Of a DNA stretch of 64,000 bases, positions 37,741 to 51,360 are shown one piece after another (the stretch's first letter is position 1; each line of letters opens with the position of its first letter). The DNA lies in assembly GCF_029227915.1 (NCBI RefSeq), contig NC_079880.1, forward strand, positions 932,001 through 996,000, written 5' to 3'. The notes under the pieces are model-generated. The model had not been told where the DNA came from and did not search any database. It saw nothing but the letters and a program-made list of their open reading frames with translations. The translations under genes and the position numbers were made by a program. Origin of the DNA: Hydractinia symbiolongicarpus. Lineage: Eukaryota; Cnidaria; Hydrozoa; Anthoathecata; Hydractiniidae.

Positions 37741-38480
37741 TTACTGTGGGACTTAATTGAACTAATTTTGGACTGTGACCTGATGAATGTGATAAATAAG
37801 ACAATTGGACTCTAAGAAATAACATTCTTCTTAATTTGACGTGATTGCCGGAACTCAGCGATTACACTGGGCGCTGTGGTAGCCCTTTATTTAAAAATGT
37901 AGATAAATAAGTCATCTTTACTGTGGGACCAATCATAGCCGTTATCGCGCACTGAAGAAGTAGCGCACTTTCAAGAACTACACGTCATTGACTTTCTAAC
38001 GGTATCAATCCGCTTCAGTTACAACGGTTGCGTCACATATATTCGTACCAACGCGTATTTAGCGATATTTATCTGTTATTACTAGGTTGCATCGCTTTTA
38101 ACAATGATACGATTTACTGTGGGACTTAATTGAACTAATTTTGGACTGTGACCTGATGAATGTGATAAATAAGACAATTGGACTCTAAGAAATAACATTC
38201 TTCTTAATTTGACGTGATTGCCGGAACTCAGCGATTACACTGGGCGCTGTGGTAGCCCTTTATTTAAAAATGTAGATAAATAAGTCATCTTTACTGTGGG
38301 ACCAATCATAGCCGTTATCGCGCACTGAAGAAGTAGCGCACTTTCAAGAACTACACGTCATTGACTTTCTAACGGTATCAATCCGCTTCAGTTACAACGG
38401 TTGCGTCACATATATTCGTACCAACGCGTATTTAGCGATATTTATCTGTTATTACTAGGTTGCATCGCTTTTAACAGTGA
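37740..38480 (+). repeat. Tandem duplication of one monomer (373 bp)
   Basis: Anchors at 37774 and 38147 are 373 apart. The two units appear identical by eye, sharing 'tagccctttatttaaaaatg', 'gaagaagtagcgcac', 'ctacacgtcattgac' and 'accaacgcgtatttagcg'. This is among the most recent-looking events in the window. Confidence 0.88.
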
Positions 38481-40530
38481 AACGATTGAATGTGGGACTT
38501 AATTGAACTAACTTTGGACTGTGACCTGATGAATGTGATTAATGAGACAATTGGACTCCAAGAAATAACATTCATCTTAATTTGACATGATTGCCGGAAC
38601 TCAGCGTTTACACTGGGCGCTGTGGTAGCGATTCATTTAAAAATTTAGATAAATAAGTCATTCTTTACCGTGGGACCAATCCTAGCCATTATCGCGCGCT
38701 GTAGAAATAGCGACAGTTTCAAAAACTATATTTCATTGACTTTCTAACGGTATCAGTCCGTTTCAACTACAACAGTTGCGTCACATATTCGTACCAACAT
38801 GTATTTAGTGATTGTTACCGATATTACTAAGTTGTATCGCTTTTAACAGTGAAACGATTGACTGCGGGACTTAATTGACCTAACTTTGGACTGTGACCTG
38901 ATGAATGTGATAAATAAGACAATTGGGCTCTAAGAAGTAACATTCATCTTAATTTGACATGATTGCCGGAACTCAGCGATTACACTGGGCGCTGTGGTAG
39001 CGCTTCATTTAAAGTTTAGATAAATAAGTCATTCTTTACCGTGGGACCAATCCCAGCCCTTATCGCGCGCTGAAAAAATAGCAACAGTTTCAAAAACTAC
39101 ATTTCATTGACTTTCTAACGGTGTCAGTTCGTTTGAATTACAACGGTTGGGTCACATATTCGTATTAGCGATATTCTTCTGATATTACTAAGTTGCATCT
39201 CTTTTAACAATGAAACGATTTACTGTGGGACTTAATTGAACTAACTTTGGACTGTGACCTGATGAATGTGATAAATAAGACAATTGGACTCTAAGAAGTA
39301 ACATTCATCTTAACTTGACATGATTGCGGAACTCAGCGATTACACTGGGCGCTGTGGTAGCGCTTCATTAAAAAATGTAGATAAATAAGTCATCTTTACT
39401 GTGGGACCAATCAGAGCCGTTATCGCGCACTGAAGAAGTAGCGCACTTTCAAGAACTACACGTCATTGACTTTCTAACGGTATCAATCCGCTTCAGTTAC
39501 AACGGTTGCGTCACATATATTCGTACCAACGCGTATTTAGCGATATTTATCTGTTATTACTAGGTTGCATCGCTTTTAACAGTGAAACGATTGAATGTGG
39601 GACTTAATTGAACTAACTTTGGACTGTGACCTGATGAATGTGATTAATGAGACAATTGGACTCCAAGAAATAACATTCATCTTAATTTGACATGATTGCC
39701 GGAACTCAGCGTTTACACTGGGCGCTGTGGTAGCGATTCATTTAAAAATTTAGATAAATAAGTCATTCTTTACCGTGGGACCAATCCTAGCCATTATCGC
39801 GCGCTGTAGAAATAGCGACAGTTTCAAAAACTATATTTCATTGACTTTCTAACGGTATCAGTCCGTTTCAACTACAACAGTTGCGTCACATATTCGTACC
39901 AACATGTATTTAGTGATTGTTACCGATATTACTAAGTTGTATCGCTTTTAACAGTGAAACGATTGACTGCGGGACTTAATTGACCTAACTTTGGACTGTG
40001 ACCTGATGAATGTGATAAATAAGACAATTGGGCTCTAAGAAGTAACATTCATCTTAATTTGACATGATTGCCGGAACTCAGCGATTACACTGGGCGCTGT
40101 GGTAGCGCTTCATTTAAAGTTTAGATAAATAAGTCATTCTTTACCGTGGGACCAATCCCAGCCCTTATCGCGCGCTGAAAAAATAGCAACAGTTTCAAAA
40201 ACTACATTTCATTGACTTTCTAACGGTGTCAGTTCGTTTGAATTACAACGGTTGGGTCACATATTCGTATTAGCGATATTCTTCTGATATTACTAAGTTG
40301 CATCTCTTTTAACAATGAAACGATTTACTGTGGGACTTAATTGAACTAACTTTGGACTGTGACCTGATGAATGTGATAAATAAGACAATTGGACTCTAAG
40401 AAGTAACATTCATCTTAACTTGACATGATTGCGGAACTCAGCGATTACACTGGGCGCTGTGGTAGCGCTTCATTAAAAAATGTAGATAAATAAGTCATCT
40501 TTACTGTGGGACCAATCAGAGCCGTTATCG
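38320..40530 (+). repeat. Higher-order repeat: 3-mer, 1105 bp, two nearly identical copies
   Basis: The private variant 'tcagcgtttacactgggc' occurs at 38601 and 39706, 1105 apart. Both copies also share 'gtggtagcgattcattt', 'agccattatcgcg', 'aactatatttcattg', 'caatcccagccctt' and 'gaaaaaatagcaacag'. The match ends where the second copy reads 'gcgcacgttcaag' (about 40545). Confidence 0.88.
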
Positions 40531-41110
40531 CGCACTGAAGAAATAGCGCACGTTCAAGAACTACATTTCATTGACTTTCTAACGGTATCAATCCGCTTCA
40601 GTTACAACGGTTGGGTCACATATATTCGTACCAACATGTATTTAACGATATTTATCTGTTATTACTAGGTTGCATCGCTTTTAACAGTGAAACGATTGAA
40701 TGTGGGACTTAATTGAACTAACTTTGGACTGTGACCTGATGAATGTGATTAATGAGACAATTATACTCCAAGAAATAACATTCATCTTAATTTGACATGA
40801 TTGCCGGAACTCAGCGATTACACTGGGCGCTGTGGTAGCGCTTCATTTAAAAATTTAGATAAATAAGTTATTCTTTACCGTGGGACCAATCCTAGCCGTT
40901 ATCGCGCGCTGTAGAAATAGCGACAGTTTCAAAAACTACATTTCATTGACTTTCTAACGGTATCAATCCGTTTCAACTACAACAGTTGAGTCACATATTC
41001 GTACCAACATGTATTTAGTGATTGTTATCGATATTACTAAGTTGTATCGCCTTTAACAGTGAAACGATTGACTGTAGGACTTAATTGGACTGATTTTGGA
41101 CTATGACCTT

Positions 41111-41544
41111 ATAAATCTGATAATTGAGACAATTGGACTCCAAGAAATAACATTCTTCTTAATTTGACATGATTGCCGGAACTCAGCGATTACACTGAGC
41201 GCTGGGATAGCACTTATTTTAAAAATGTAGATAAATAAGCAATTTTGTACTGGGGGACCAATCCTAGCCGTTATTGCGCGCTGACGAATTAGCGACAGTT
41301 TCAAAAAGTGCATTTCATTGACTTTCTAACGGTGTCAGTTTGTTTGAGTTAAAACGGTTGCGTCACATATTCGTACCAACATGTATTTAGCGATATTTAT
41401 CTGTTATTACTAGGTTGCATCGCTTTTAACAGTGAAACGAATGAATGCGGGACTTAATTGAACTAACTTTGGACTGTGACCTGATGAATGCGATAAATAA
41501 GACAATTGGACTCCAAGAAATAACATTCATCTTAATTTGACATG
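41111..41544 (+). repeat. Transition monomer between two higher-order blocks
   Basis: One monomer of the 'gagcgctgggatagcac' type, sharing 'aataagcaattttgtactg' with the monomer at about 43850, followed by a part unit. This is satellite only. Confidence 0.7.
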
Positions 41545-44500
41545 ATTGCGGAACTCAGCGATTACACTGGGCGCTGTGGTAGCGCTTCATTTAAAAATTT
41601 AGATAAATAAGTCATTCTTTACCGTGGGACCAATCCTAGCCGTTATCGCGAGCTGAAGAAATAGCGACAGTTTCAAAAAATACATTTCATTTACTTTCTA
41701 AGGGTGTCAGTCCGTTTGAGTTACAATGGTTGGGTCACATATTCGTACCACCATGTATTTTGCGATATTTTTCTGATATTACTAGGTTGCATCGCTTTCA
41801 ACAATGATACGATTTACTGTGGGACTTAATTGAACTAATTTTGGACTGTGACCTGATGAATGTGATAAATAAGACAATTGGACTCTAAGAAATAACATTC
41901 TTCTTAATTTGACGTGATTGCCGGAACTCAGCAATTACACTGGGCGCTGTGGTAGCCCTTTATTTAAAAATGTAGATAAATAAGTCATCTTTACTGTGGG
42001 ACCAATCATAGCCGTTATCGCGCACTGAAGAAGTAGCGCACTTTCAAGAACTACACGTCATTGACTTTCTAACGGTATCAATCCGCTTCAGTTACAACGG
42101 TTGCGTCACATATATTCGTACCAACATGTATTTAGCGATATTTATCTGTTATTACTAGGTTGCATCGCTTTTAACAGTGAAACGATTGAATGTGGGACTT
42201 AATTGAACTAACTTTGGACTGCGACCTGATGAATGTGATTAATGAGACAATTGGACTCCAAGAAAAAACATTCATCTTAATTTGACATGATTGCCGGAAC
42301 TCAGCGATTACACTGGGCGCTGTGGTAGCGCTTCATTTAAAAATTTAGATAAATAAGTCATTCTTTACCGTGGGACCAATCCTAGCCGTTATAGCGCGCT
42401 GTAGAAATAGCGACAGTTTCAAAAACTACATTTCATTGACTTTCTAACGGTATCAGTCCGTTTTAACTACAACAGTTGCGTCACATATTCGTACCAACAT
42501 GTATTTAGTGATTGTTCCCGATATTACTAAGTTGTATCGCTTTTAACAGTGAAACGATTGACTGCGGGACTTAATTGAACTGATTTTGGACTATGACCTT
42601 ATAAATGTGATAATTGAGACAATTGGACTCCAAGAAATAACATTCTTCTTAATTTGACATGATTGCGGAACTCAGCGATTACACTGGGCGCTGTGGTAGC
42701 GCTTCATTTAAAAATTTAGATAAATAAGTCATTCTTTACCGTGGGACCAATCCTAGCCGTTATCGCGAGCTGAAGAAATAGCGACAGTTTCAAAAACTAC
42801 ATTTCATTTACTTTCTAAGGGTGTCAGTCCGTTTGAGTTACAATGGTTGGGTCACATATTCGTACCACCATGTATTTTGCGATATTTTTCTGATATTACT
42901 AGGTTGCATCGCTTTCAACAATGATACGATTTACTGTGGGACTTAATTGAACTAATTTTGGACTGTGACCTGATGAATGTGATAAATAAGACAATTGCAC
43001 TCTAAGAAATAACATTCTTCTTAATTTGACGTGATTGCCGGAACTCAGCAATTACACTGGGCGCTGTGGTAGCCCTTTATTTAAAAATGTAGATAAATAA
43101 GTCATCTTTACTGTGGGACCAATCATAGCCGTTATCGCGCACTGAAGAAGTAGCGCACTTTCAAGAACTACACGTCATTGACTTTCTAACGGTATCAATC
43201 CGCTTCAGTTACAACGGTTGCGTCACATATATTCGTACCAACATGTATTTAGCGATATTTATCTGTTATTACTAGGTTGCATCGCTTTTAACAGTGAAAC
43301 GATTGAATGTGGGACTTAATTGAACTAACTTTGGACTGCGACCTGATGAATGTGATTAATGAGACAATTGGACTCCAAGAAAAAACATTCATCTTAATTT
43401 GACATGATTGCCGGAACTCAGCGATTACACTGGGCGCTGTGGTAGCGCTTCATTTAAAAATTTAGATAAATAAGTCATTCTTTACCGTGGGACCAATCCT
43501 AGCCGTTATAGCGCGCTGTAGAAATAGCGACAGTTTCAAAAACTACATTTCATTGACTTTCTAACGGTATCAGTCCGTTTTAACTACAACAGTTGCGTCA
43601 CATATTCGTACCAACATGTATTTAGTGATTGTTCCCGATATTACTAAGTTGTATCGCTTTTAACAATGAAACGATTGACTGCGGGACTTAATTGAACTGA
43701 TTTTGGACTATGACCTTATAAATGTGATAATTGAGACAATTGGACTCCAAGAAATAGCATTCTTCTTAATTTGACATGATTGCCGGAACTCAGCGATTAC
43801 ACTGAGCGCTGGGGTAGCACTTAATTTAAAAATGTAGATAAATAAGCAATTTTGTACTGGGGGACCAATCCTAGCCGTTATTGCGCGCTGACGAATTAGC
43901 GACAGTTTCAAAAAGTGCATTTCATTGACTTTCTAACGGTGTCAGTTTGCTTGAGTTAAAACGGTTGCGTCACATATTCGTACCAACATGTATTTAGCGA
44001 TATTTATCTGTTATTACTAGGTTGCATCGCTTTTAACAGTGAAACGAATGAATGTGGGACTTAATTGAACTAACTTTGGACTGTGACCTGATGAATGCGA
44101 TAAATAAGACAATTGGACTCTAAGAAGTAACATTCATCTTAATTTGACATGATTGCGGAACTCAGCGATTGCACTGGGCGCTGTGGTAGCGCTTCATTTA
44201 AAAATGTAGATAAATAAGTCATCTTTACTGTGGGACCAATCATAGCCGTTATCGCGCACTGAAGAAGTAGCGCACTTTCAAGAACTACACGTCATTGACT
44301 TTCTAACGGTATCAATCCGCTTCAGTTACAACGGTTGCGTCACATATATTCGTACCAACATGTATTTAGCGATATTTATCTGTTATTACTAGGTTGCATC
44401 GCTTTTAACAGTGAAACGATTGAATGTGGGACTTAATTGAACTAACTTTGGACTGCGACCTGATGAATGTGATTAATGAGACAATTGGACTCCAAGAAAA

Positions 44501-44830
44501 AACATTCATCTTAATTTGACATGATTGCCGGAACTCAGCGATTACACTGGGCGCTGTGGTAGCGCTTCATTTAAAAATTTAGATAAATAAGTCATTCTTT
44601 ACCGTGGGACCAATCCTAGCCGTTATAGCGCGCTGTAGAAATAGCGACAGTTTCACAAACTACATTTCATTGACTTTCTAACGGTATCAGTCCGTTTTAA
44701 CTACAACAGTTGCGTCACATATTCGTACCAACATGTATTTAGTGATTGTTCCCGATATTACTAAGTTGTATCGCTTTTAACAGTGAAACGATCGACTGCG
44801 GGACTTAATTGAACTGATTTTGGACTATGA
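41545..44830 (+). repeat. Higher-order repeat: 3-mer, 1117 bp, two copies and a partial third
   Basis: Anchors 41847/42964 and 42220/43337/44454 are each 1117 apart. Private variants repeated in step are 'ggactgcgacctgatg', 'ccaagaaaaaacattcatc', 'gttatagcgcgctgtag', 'ctttcaacaatgatacg' and 'gtgattgttcccgatatt'. The match between copies 1 and 2 breaks near 43785, where copy 2 switches to the 'gagcgctggggtagcac' type. A third run of matching monomers covers about 44200-44830. Confidence 0.86.
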
Positions 44831-44889
44831 CCTTATAAATGTGATAATTGAGACAATTGGACTCCAAGAAATAACATTCTTCTTAATTT

Positions 44890-46200
44890 GACGTGATTGC
44901 CGGAACTCAGCGATTACACTGGGCGCTGTGGTAGCCCTTTATTTAAAAATGTAGATAAATAAGTCATCTTTACTGTGGGACCAATCATAGCCGTTATCGC
45001 GCACTGAAGAAGTAGCGCACTTTCAAGAACTACACGTCATTGACTTTCTAACGGTATCAATCCGCTTCAGTTACAACGGTTGCGTCACATATATTCGTAC
45101 CAACGTGTATTTAGCGATATTTATCTGTTATTACTAGGTTGCATCGCTTTTAACAGTGAAACGATTGAATGTGGGACTTAATTGAACTAACTTTGGACTG
45201 TGACCTGATGAATGTGATTAATGAGACAATTGGACTCCAAGAAATAACATTCGTTTTAATTTGACATGATTGCCGGAACTCAGCGTTTACACTGGGCGCT
45301 GTGGTAGCGCTTCATTTAAAAATTTAGATAAATAAGTCATTCTTTACCATGGGACCAATCCTAGCCGTTATCGCGCGCTGTAGAAATAGCGACAGTTTCA
45401 AAAACTACATTTCATTGACTTTCTAACGGTATCAGTCCGTTTCAACTACAACAGTTGCGTCACATATTCGTACCAACATGTATTTAGTGATTGTTACCGA
45501 TATTACTAAGTTGTATCGCTTTTATCAGTGAAACGATTGACTGCGTGACTTAATTGACCTAACTTTGGACTGTGACCTGATGATTGTGATAAATAAGACA
45601 ATTGGGCTCTAAGAAGTAACATTCATCTTAATTTGACATGATTGCCGGAACTCAGCGATTACACTGGGCGCTGTGGTAGCGCTTCATTTAAAGTTTAGAT
45701 AAATAAGTCATTCTTTACCGTGGGACCAATCCTAGCCCTTATCGCGCGCTGAAGAAATAGCGACAGTTTCAAAAACTACATTTCATTGACTTTCTAACGG
45801 TGTCAGTCCGTTTGAATTAAAACGGTTGGGTCACATATTCGTATTAGCGATATTCTTCTGATATTACTAGGTTGCATCTCTTTTAACAATGAAACGATTT
45901 ACTGTGGGACTTAATTGAACTAACTTTGGACTGTGACCTGATGAATGTGATAAATAAGACAATTGGACTCTAAGAAGTAACATTCATCTTAATTTGACAT
46001 GATTGCGGAACTCAGCGATTACACTAAGCGCTGTGGTAGCGCTTCATTTAAAAATTTAGATAAATAAGTCATTCTTTACCGTGGGACCAATCCTAGCCGT
46101 TTTCGCGAGCTGAAGAAATAGCGACAGTTTCAAAAACTACATTTCATTTACTTTCTAAGGGTGTCAGTCCGCTTGAGTTACAATGGTTGGGTCACATATT
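44890..46200 (+). repeat. Segmental duplication, short copy (partner 48950-51360)
   Basis: Matches downstream at an offset of about 4061 (shared 'accaacgtgtatttagcg', 'ttctttaccatgggacc', 'gcttttatcagtgaaac') up to about 45900. It then matches at an offset of about 5168 ('acactaagcgctgtgg' at 46021 and 51189). The 1107-base jump equals one 3-mer unit that is present only in the downstream copy. Confidence 0.8.
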
Positions 46201-46479
46201 CGTACCAACATGTATTTTGCGATATTTTTCTGATATTACTAGATTGCATCGGTTTTAGCAATGAAACGATTGACTGTGGGACTTAATTGAACTAACTTTG
46301 GACTGTGACCTTATAAATGTGAGAAATGAGACAATTGGACTCCAAGAAATAACATTCTTCTTAATTTGACGTGATTGCCGGAACTCAGCGATTACACTGG
46401 GCGCTGTGGTAGCGCTTCATTTAAAAATTTAGATAAATAAGTCATTCTTTACCGTGGGACCAATCCTAGCCGTTATCGC

Positions 46480-49240
46480 GCGCTGTAGAAATAGCGACAG
46501 TTTCAAAAACTACATTTCATTGACTTTCTAACGGTATCAGTCCGTTTTAACTACAACAGTTGCGTCACATATTCGTACCAACATGTATTTAGTGATTGTT
46601 CCCGATATTACTAAGTTGTATCGCTTTTAACAGTGAAACGATTGACTGCGGGACTTAATTGAACTGATTTTGGACTATGACCTTATAAATGTGATAATTG
46701 AGACAATTGGACTCCAAGAAATAACATTCTTCTTAATTTGACATGATTGCCGGAACTCAGTGATTACACTGAGCGCTGGGGTAGCACTTAATTTAAAAAT
46801 GTAGATAAATAAGTCATTTTGTACTGGGGGACCAATCCTAGCCGTTATTGCGCGCTGACGAATTAGCGACAGTTTCAAAAAGTGCATTTCATTGACTTTC
46901 TAACGGTGTCAGTTTGTTTGAGTTACAACGGTTGCGTCACATATTCGTACCGACATGTATTTAGCGATATTTATCTGTTATTACTAGGTTGCATCGCTTT
47001 TAACAGTGAAACGAATGAATGTGGGACTTAATTGACCTAACTTTGGACTGTGACCTGATGATTGTGATAAATAAGACAATTGGGCTCTAAGAAGTAACAT
47101 TCATCTTAATTTGACATGATTGCCGGAACTCAGCGATTACACTGGGCGTTGTGGTAGCGCTTTATTTAAAATTTAGATAAATAAGTCATTCTTTACCGTG
47201 GGACCAATCCTAGCCCTTATCGCGCGCTGAAGAAATAGCGATAGTTGCAAAAACTACATTTCATTGACTTTCTAACGGTGTCAGTCCGTTTGAGTTACAA
47301 CGGTTGGGTCACATATTCGTATTAACGATATTCTTCTGATATTACTAGGTTGCATCGCTTTTAACAATGATACGATTTACTGTGGGACTTAATTGAACTA
47401 ATTTTGAACTGTGACCTGATGAATGTGATAAATAAGACAATTGGACTCTAAGAAATAACATTCTTCTTAGTTTGACGTGATTGCCAGAACTCAGCAATTA
47501 CACTGGGCGCTGTGGTAGCCCTTTATTTAAAAATGTAGATAAATAAGTCATCTTTACTGTGGGACCAATCATAGCCGTCATCGCGCACTGAAGAAGTAGC
47601 GCACTTTCAAGAACTACACGTCATTGACTTTCTAACGGTATCAATCCGCTTCAGTTACAACGGTTGCGTCACATATATTCGTACCAACATGTATTTAGCG
47701 ATATTTATCTGTTATTACTATGTTGCATCGCTTTTAACAGTGAAACAATTGAATGTGGGACTTAATTGAACTAACTTTGGACTGCGACCTGATGAATGTG
47801 ATTAATGAGACAATTGGACTCCAAGAAAAAACATTCATCTTAATTTGACATGATTGCCGGAACTCAGCGATTACACTGGGCGCTGTGGTAGCGCTTCATT
47901 TAAAAATTTAGATAAATAAGTCATTCTTTACCGTGGGACCAATCCTAGCCGTTATAGCGCGCTGTAGAAATAGCGACATTTCAAAAACTACATTTCATTG
48001 ACTTTCTAACGGTATCAGTCCGTTTTAACTACAACAGTTGCGTCACATATTCGTACCAACATGTATTTAGTGATTGTTCCCGATATTACTAAGTTGTATC
48101 GCTTTTAACAGTGAAACGATTGACTGCGGGACTTAATTGAACTGATTTTGGACTATGACCTTATAAATGTGATAATTGAGACAATTGGACTGCAAGAAAT
48201 AACATTCTTCTTAATTTGACATGATTGCCGGAACTCAGCGAGTACACTGAGCGCTGGGGTAGCACTTAATTTAAAAATGTAGATAAATAAGTCATTTTGT
48301 ACTGGGGGACCAATCCTAGCCGTTATTGCGCGCTGACGAATTAGCGACAGTTTCAAAAAGTGCATTTCATTGACTTTCTAACGGTGTCAGTTTGTTTGAG
48401 TTACAACAGTTGCGTCACATATTCGTACCAACATGTATTTAGCGATATTTATCTGTTATTACTAGGTTGCATCGCTTTTATCAGTGAAACGATTGACTGC
48501 GGGACTTAATTGACCTAACTTTAGACTGTGAACTGATGAATGTGATAAATAAGACAATTGGGCTCTAAGAAGTAACATTCATCTTAATTTGACATGATTG
48601 CCGGAACTCAGCGATTACACTGGGCGCTGTGGTAGCGCTTCATTTAAATTTTAGATAAATAAGTCATTCTTTACCGTGGGACCAATCCTAGCCCTTATCG
48701 TGCGCTGAAGAAATAGCGATAGTTTCAAAAACTACATTTCATTGACTTTCTAACGGTGTCAGTCCGTTTGAGTTACAACGGTTGGGTCACATATTCGTAT
48801 TAACGATATTCTTCTGATATTACTAGGTTGCATCGCTTTTAACAATGATACGATTTACTGTGGGACTTAATTGAACTAATTTTGGACTGTGACCTGATGA
48901 ATGTGATAAATAAGACAATTGGACTCTAAGAAATAACATTCTTCTTAATTTGACGTGATTGCCGGAACTCAGCGATTACACTGGGCGCTGTGGTAGCCCT
49001 TTATTTAAAAATGTAGATAAATAAGTCATCTTTACTGTGGGACCAATCATAGCCGTTATCGCGCACTGAAGAAGTAGCGCACTTTCAAGAACTACACGTC
49101 ATTGACTTTCTAACGGTATCAATCCGCTTCAGTTACAATGGTTGCGTCACATATATTCGTACCAACGTGTATTTAGCGATATTTATCTGTTATTACTAGG
49201 TTGCATCGCTTTTAACAGTGAAACGATTGAATGTGGGACT
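46480..49240 (+). repeat. Higher-order repeat: 4-mer, 1478 bp, nearly two copies
   Basis: Four successive anchors repeat with the same spacing: 46676/48154, 47049/48527, 47410/48888 and 47783/49261, each 1478 apart. Each unit includes a 361-bp monomer with 'cgtattaacgatattcttc'. The copies show point differences, such as 'agttgcaaaaactac' at about 47241 and a 1-base loss at 47975. Confidence 0.86.
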
Positions 49241-51360
49241 TAATTGAACTAACTTTGGACTGTGACCTGATGAATGTGATTAATGAGACAATTGGACTCC
49301 AAGAAATAACATTCATCTTAATTTGACATGATTGCCGGAACTCAGCGTTTACACTGGGCGCTGTGGTAGCGCTTCATTTAAAAATTTAGATAAATAAGTC
49401 ATTCTTTACCATGGGACCAATCCTAGCCGTTATCGCGCGCTGTAGAAATAGCGACAGTTTCAAAAACTACATTTCATTGACTTTCTAACGGTATCAGTCC
49501 GTTTCAACTACAACAGTTGCGTCACATATTCGTACCAACATGTATTTAGTGATTGTTACCGATATTACTAAGTTGTATCGCTTTTATCAGTGAAACGATT
49601 GACTGCGGGACTTAATTGACCTAACTTTGGACTGTGACCTGATGATTGTGATAAATAAGACAATTGGGCTCTAAGAAGTAACATTCATCTTAATTTGACA
49701 TGATTGCCGGAACTCAGCGATTACACTGGGCGCTGTGGTAGCGCTTCATTTAAAGTTTAGATAAATAAGTCATTCTTTACCGTGGGACCAATCCTAGCCC
49801 TTATCGCGCGCTGAAGAAATAGCGACAGTTTCAAAAACTACATTTCATTGACTTTCTAACGGTGTCATTCCGTTTGAATTACAACGGTTGGGTCACATAT
49901 TCGTATTAGCGATATTCTTCTGATATTACTAGGTTGCATCTCTTTTAACAATGAAACGATTTACTGGGGGACTTAATTGAACTAATTTTGGACTGTGAAC
50001 TGATGAATGTGATAAATAAGACAATTGGACTCTAAGAAATAACATTCTTCTTAATTTGACGTGATTGCCGGAACTCAGCGATTACACTGGGCGCTGTGGT
50101 AGCCCTTTATTTAAAAATATAGATAAATAAGTCATCTTTACTGTGGGACCAATCATAGCCGTTATCGCGCACTGAAGAAGTAGCGCACTTTCAAGAACTA
50201 TACGTCATTGACTTTCTAACGGTATCAATTCGCTTCAGTTACAACGGTTGCGTCACATATATTCGTACCAACGCGTATTTAGCGATATTTATCTGTTATT
50301 ACTAGGTTGCATCGCTTTTAACAGTGAAACGATTGAATGTGGGACTTAATTGAACAAACTTTGGACTGTGACCTGATGAATGTGATTAATGAGACAATTG
50401 GACTCCAAGAAATAACATTCATCTTAATTTGACATGATTGCCGGAACTCAGCGTTTACACTGGGCGCTGTGGTAGCGCTTCATTTAAAAATTTAGATAAA
50501 TAAGTCATTCTTTACCGTGGGACCAATCCTAGCCGTTATCGCGCGCTGTAGAAATAGCGACAGTTTCAAAAACTACATTTCATTGACTTTCTAACGGTAT
50601 CAGTCCGTTTCAACTACAACAGTTGCGTCACATATTCGTACCAACATGTATTTAGTGATTGTTACCGATATTACTAAGTTGTATCGCCTTTAACAGTGAA
50701 ACGATTGACTGCGGGACTTAATTGACCTAACTTTGGACTGTGACCTGATGAATGTGATAAATAAGACAATTGGGCTCTAAGAAGTAACATTCATCTTAAT
50801 TTGACATGATTGCCGGAACTCAGCGATTACACTGGGCGCTGTGGTAGCGCTTCATTTAAAGTTTAGATAAATAAGTCATTCTTTACCGTGGGACCAATCC
50901 TAGCCCTTATCGCGCGCTGAAGAAATAGCGACAGTTTCAAAAACTACATTTCATTGACTTTTTAACGGTGTCAGTCCGTTTGAATTACAACGGTTGGGTC
51001 ACATATTCGTATTAGCGATATTCTTCTGATATTACTAAGTTGCATCTCTTTTAACAATGAAACGATTTACTGTGGGACTTAATTGAACTAACTTTGGACT
51101 GTGACCTGATGAATGTGATAAATAAGACAATTGGACTCTAAGAAGTAACATTCATCTTAATTTGACATGATTGCGGAACTCAGCGATTACACTAAGCGCT
51201 GTGGTAGCGCTTCATTTAAAAATTTAGATAAATAAGTCATTCTTTACCGTGGGACCAATCCTAGCCGTTTTCGCGAGCTGAAGAAATAGCGACAGTTTCA
51301 AAAACTACATTTCATTTACTTTCTAAGGGTGTCAGTCCGCTTGAGTTACAATGGTTGGGT
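48950..51360 (+). repeat. Segmental duplication, long copy with an extra 3-mer (partner 44890-46200)
   Basis: Contains the variant 'cagcgtttacactgggc' twice, at 49342 and 50449, 1107 apart, where the partner has it once (45281). The extra 3-mer carries its own changes ('accaacgcgtatttagcg', about 50267; 'actatacgtcattg', about 50198). The related 'gcgcg' form and the 1105-base unit at 38320-40530 suggest a common source for this 3-mer. Confidence 0.78.
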
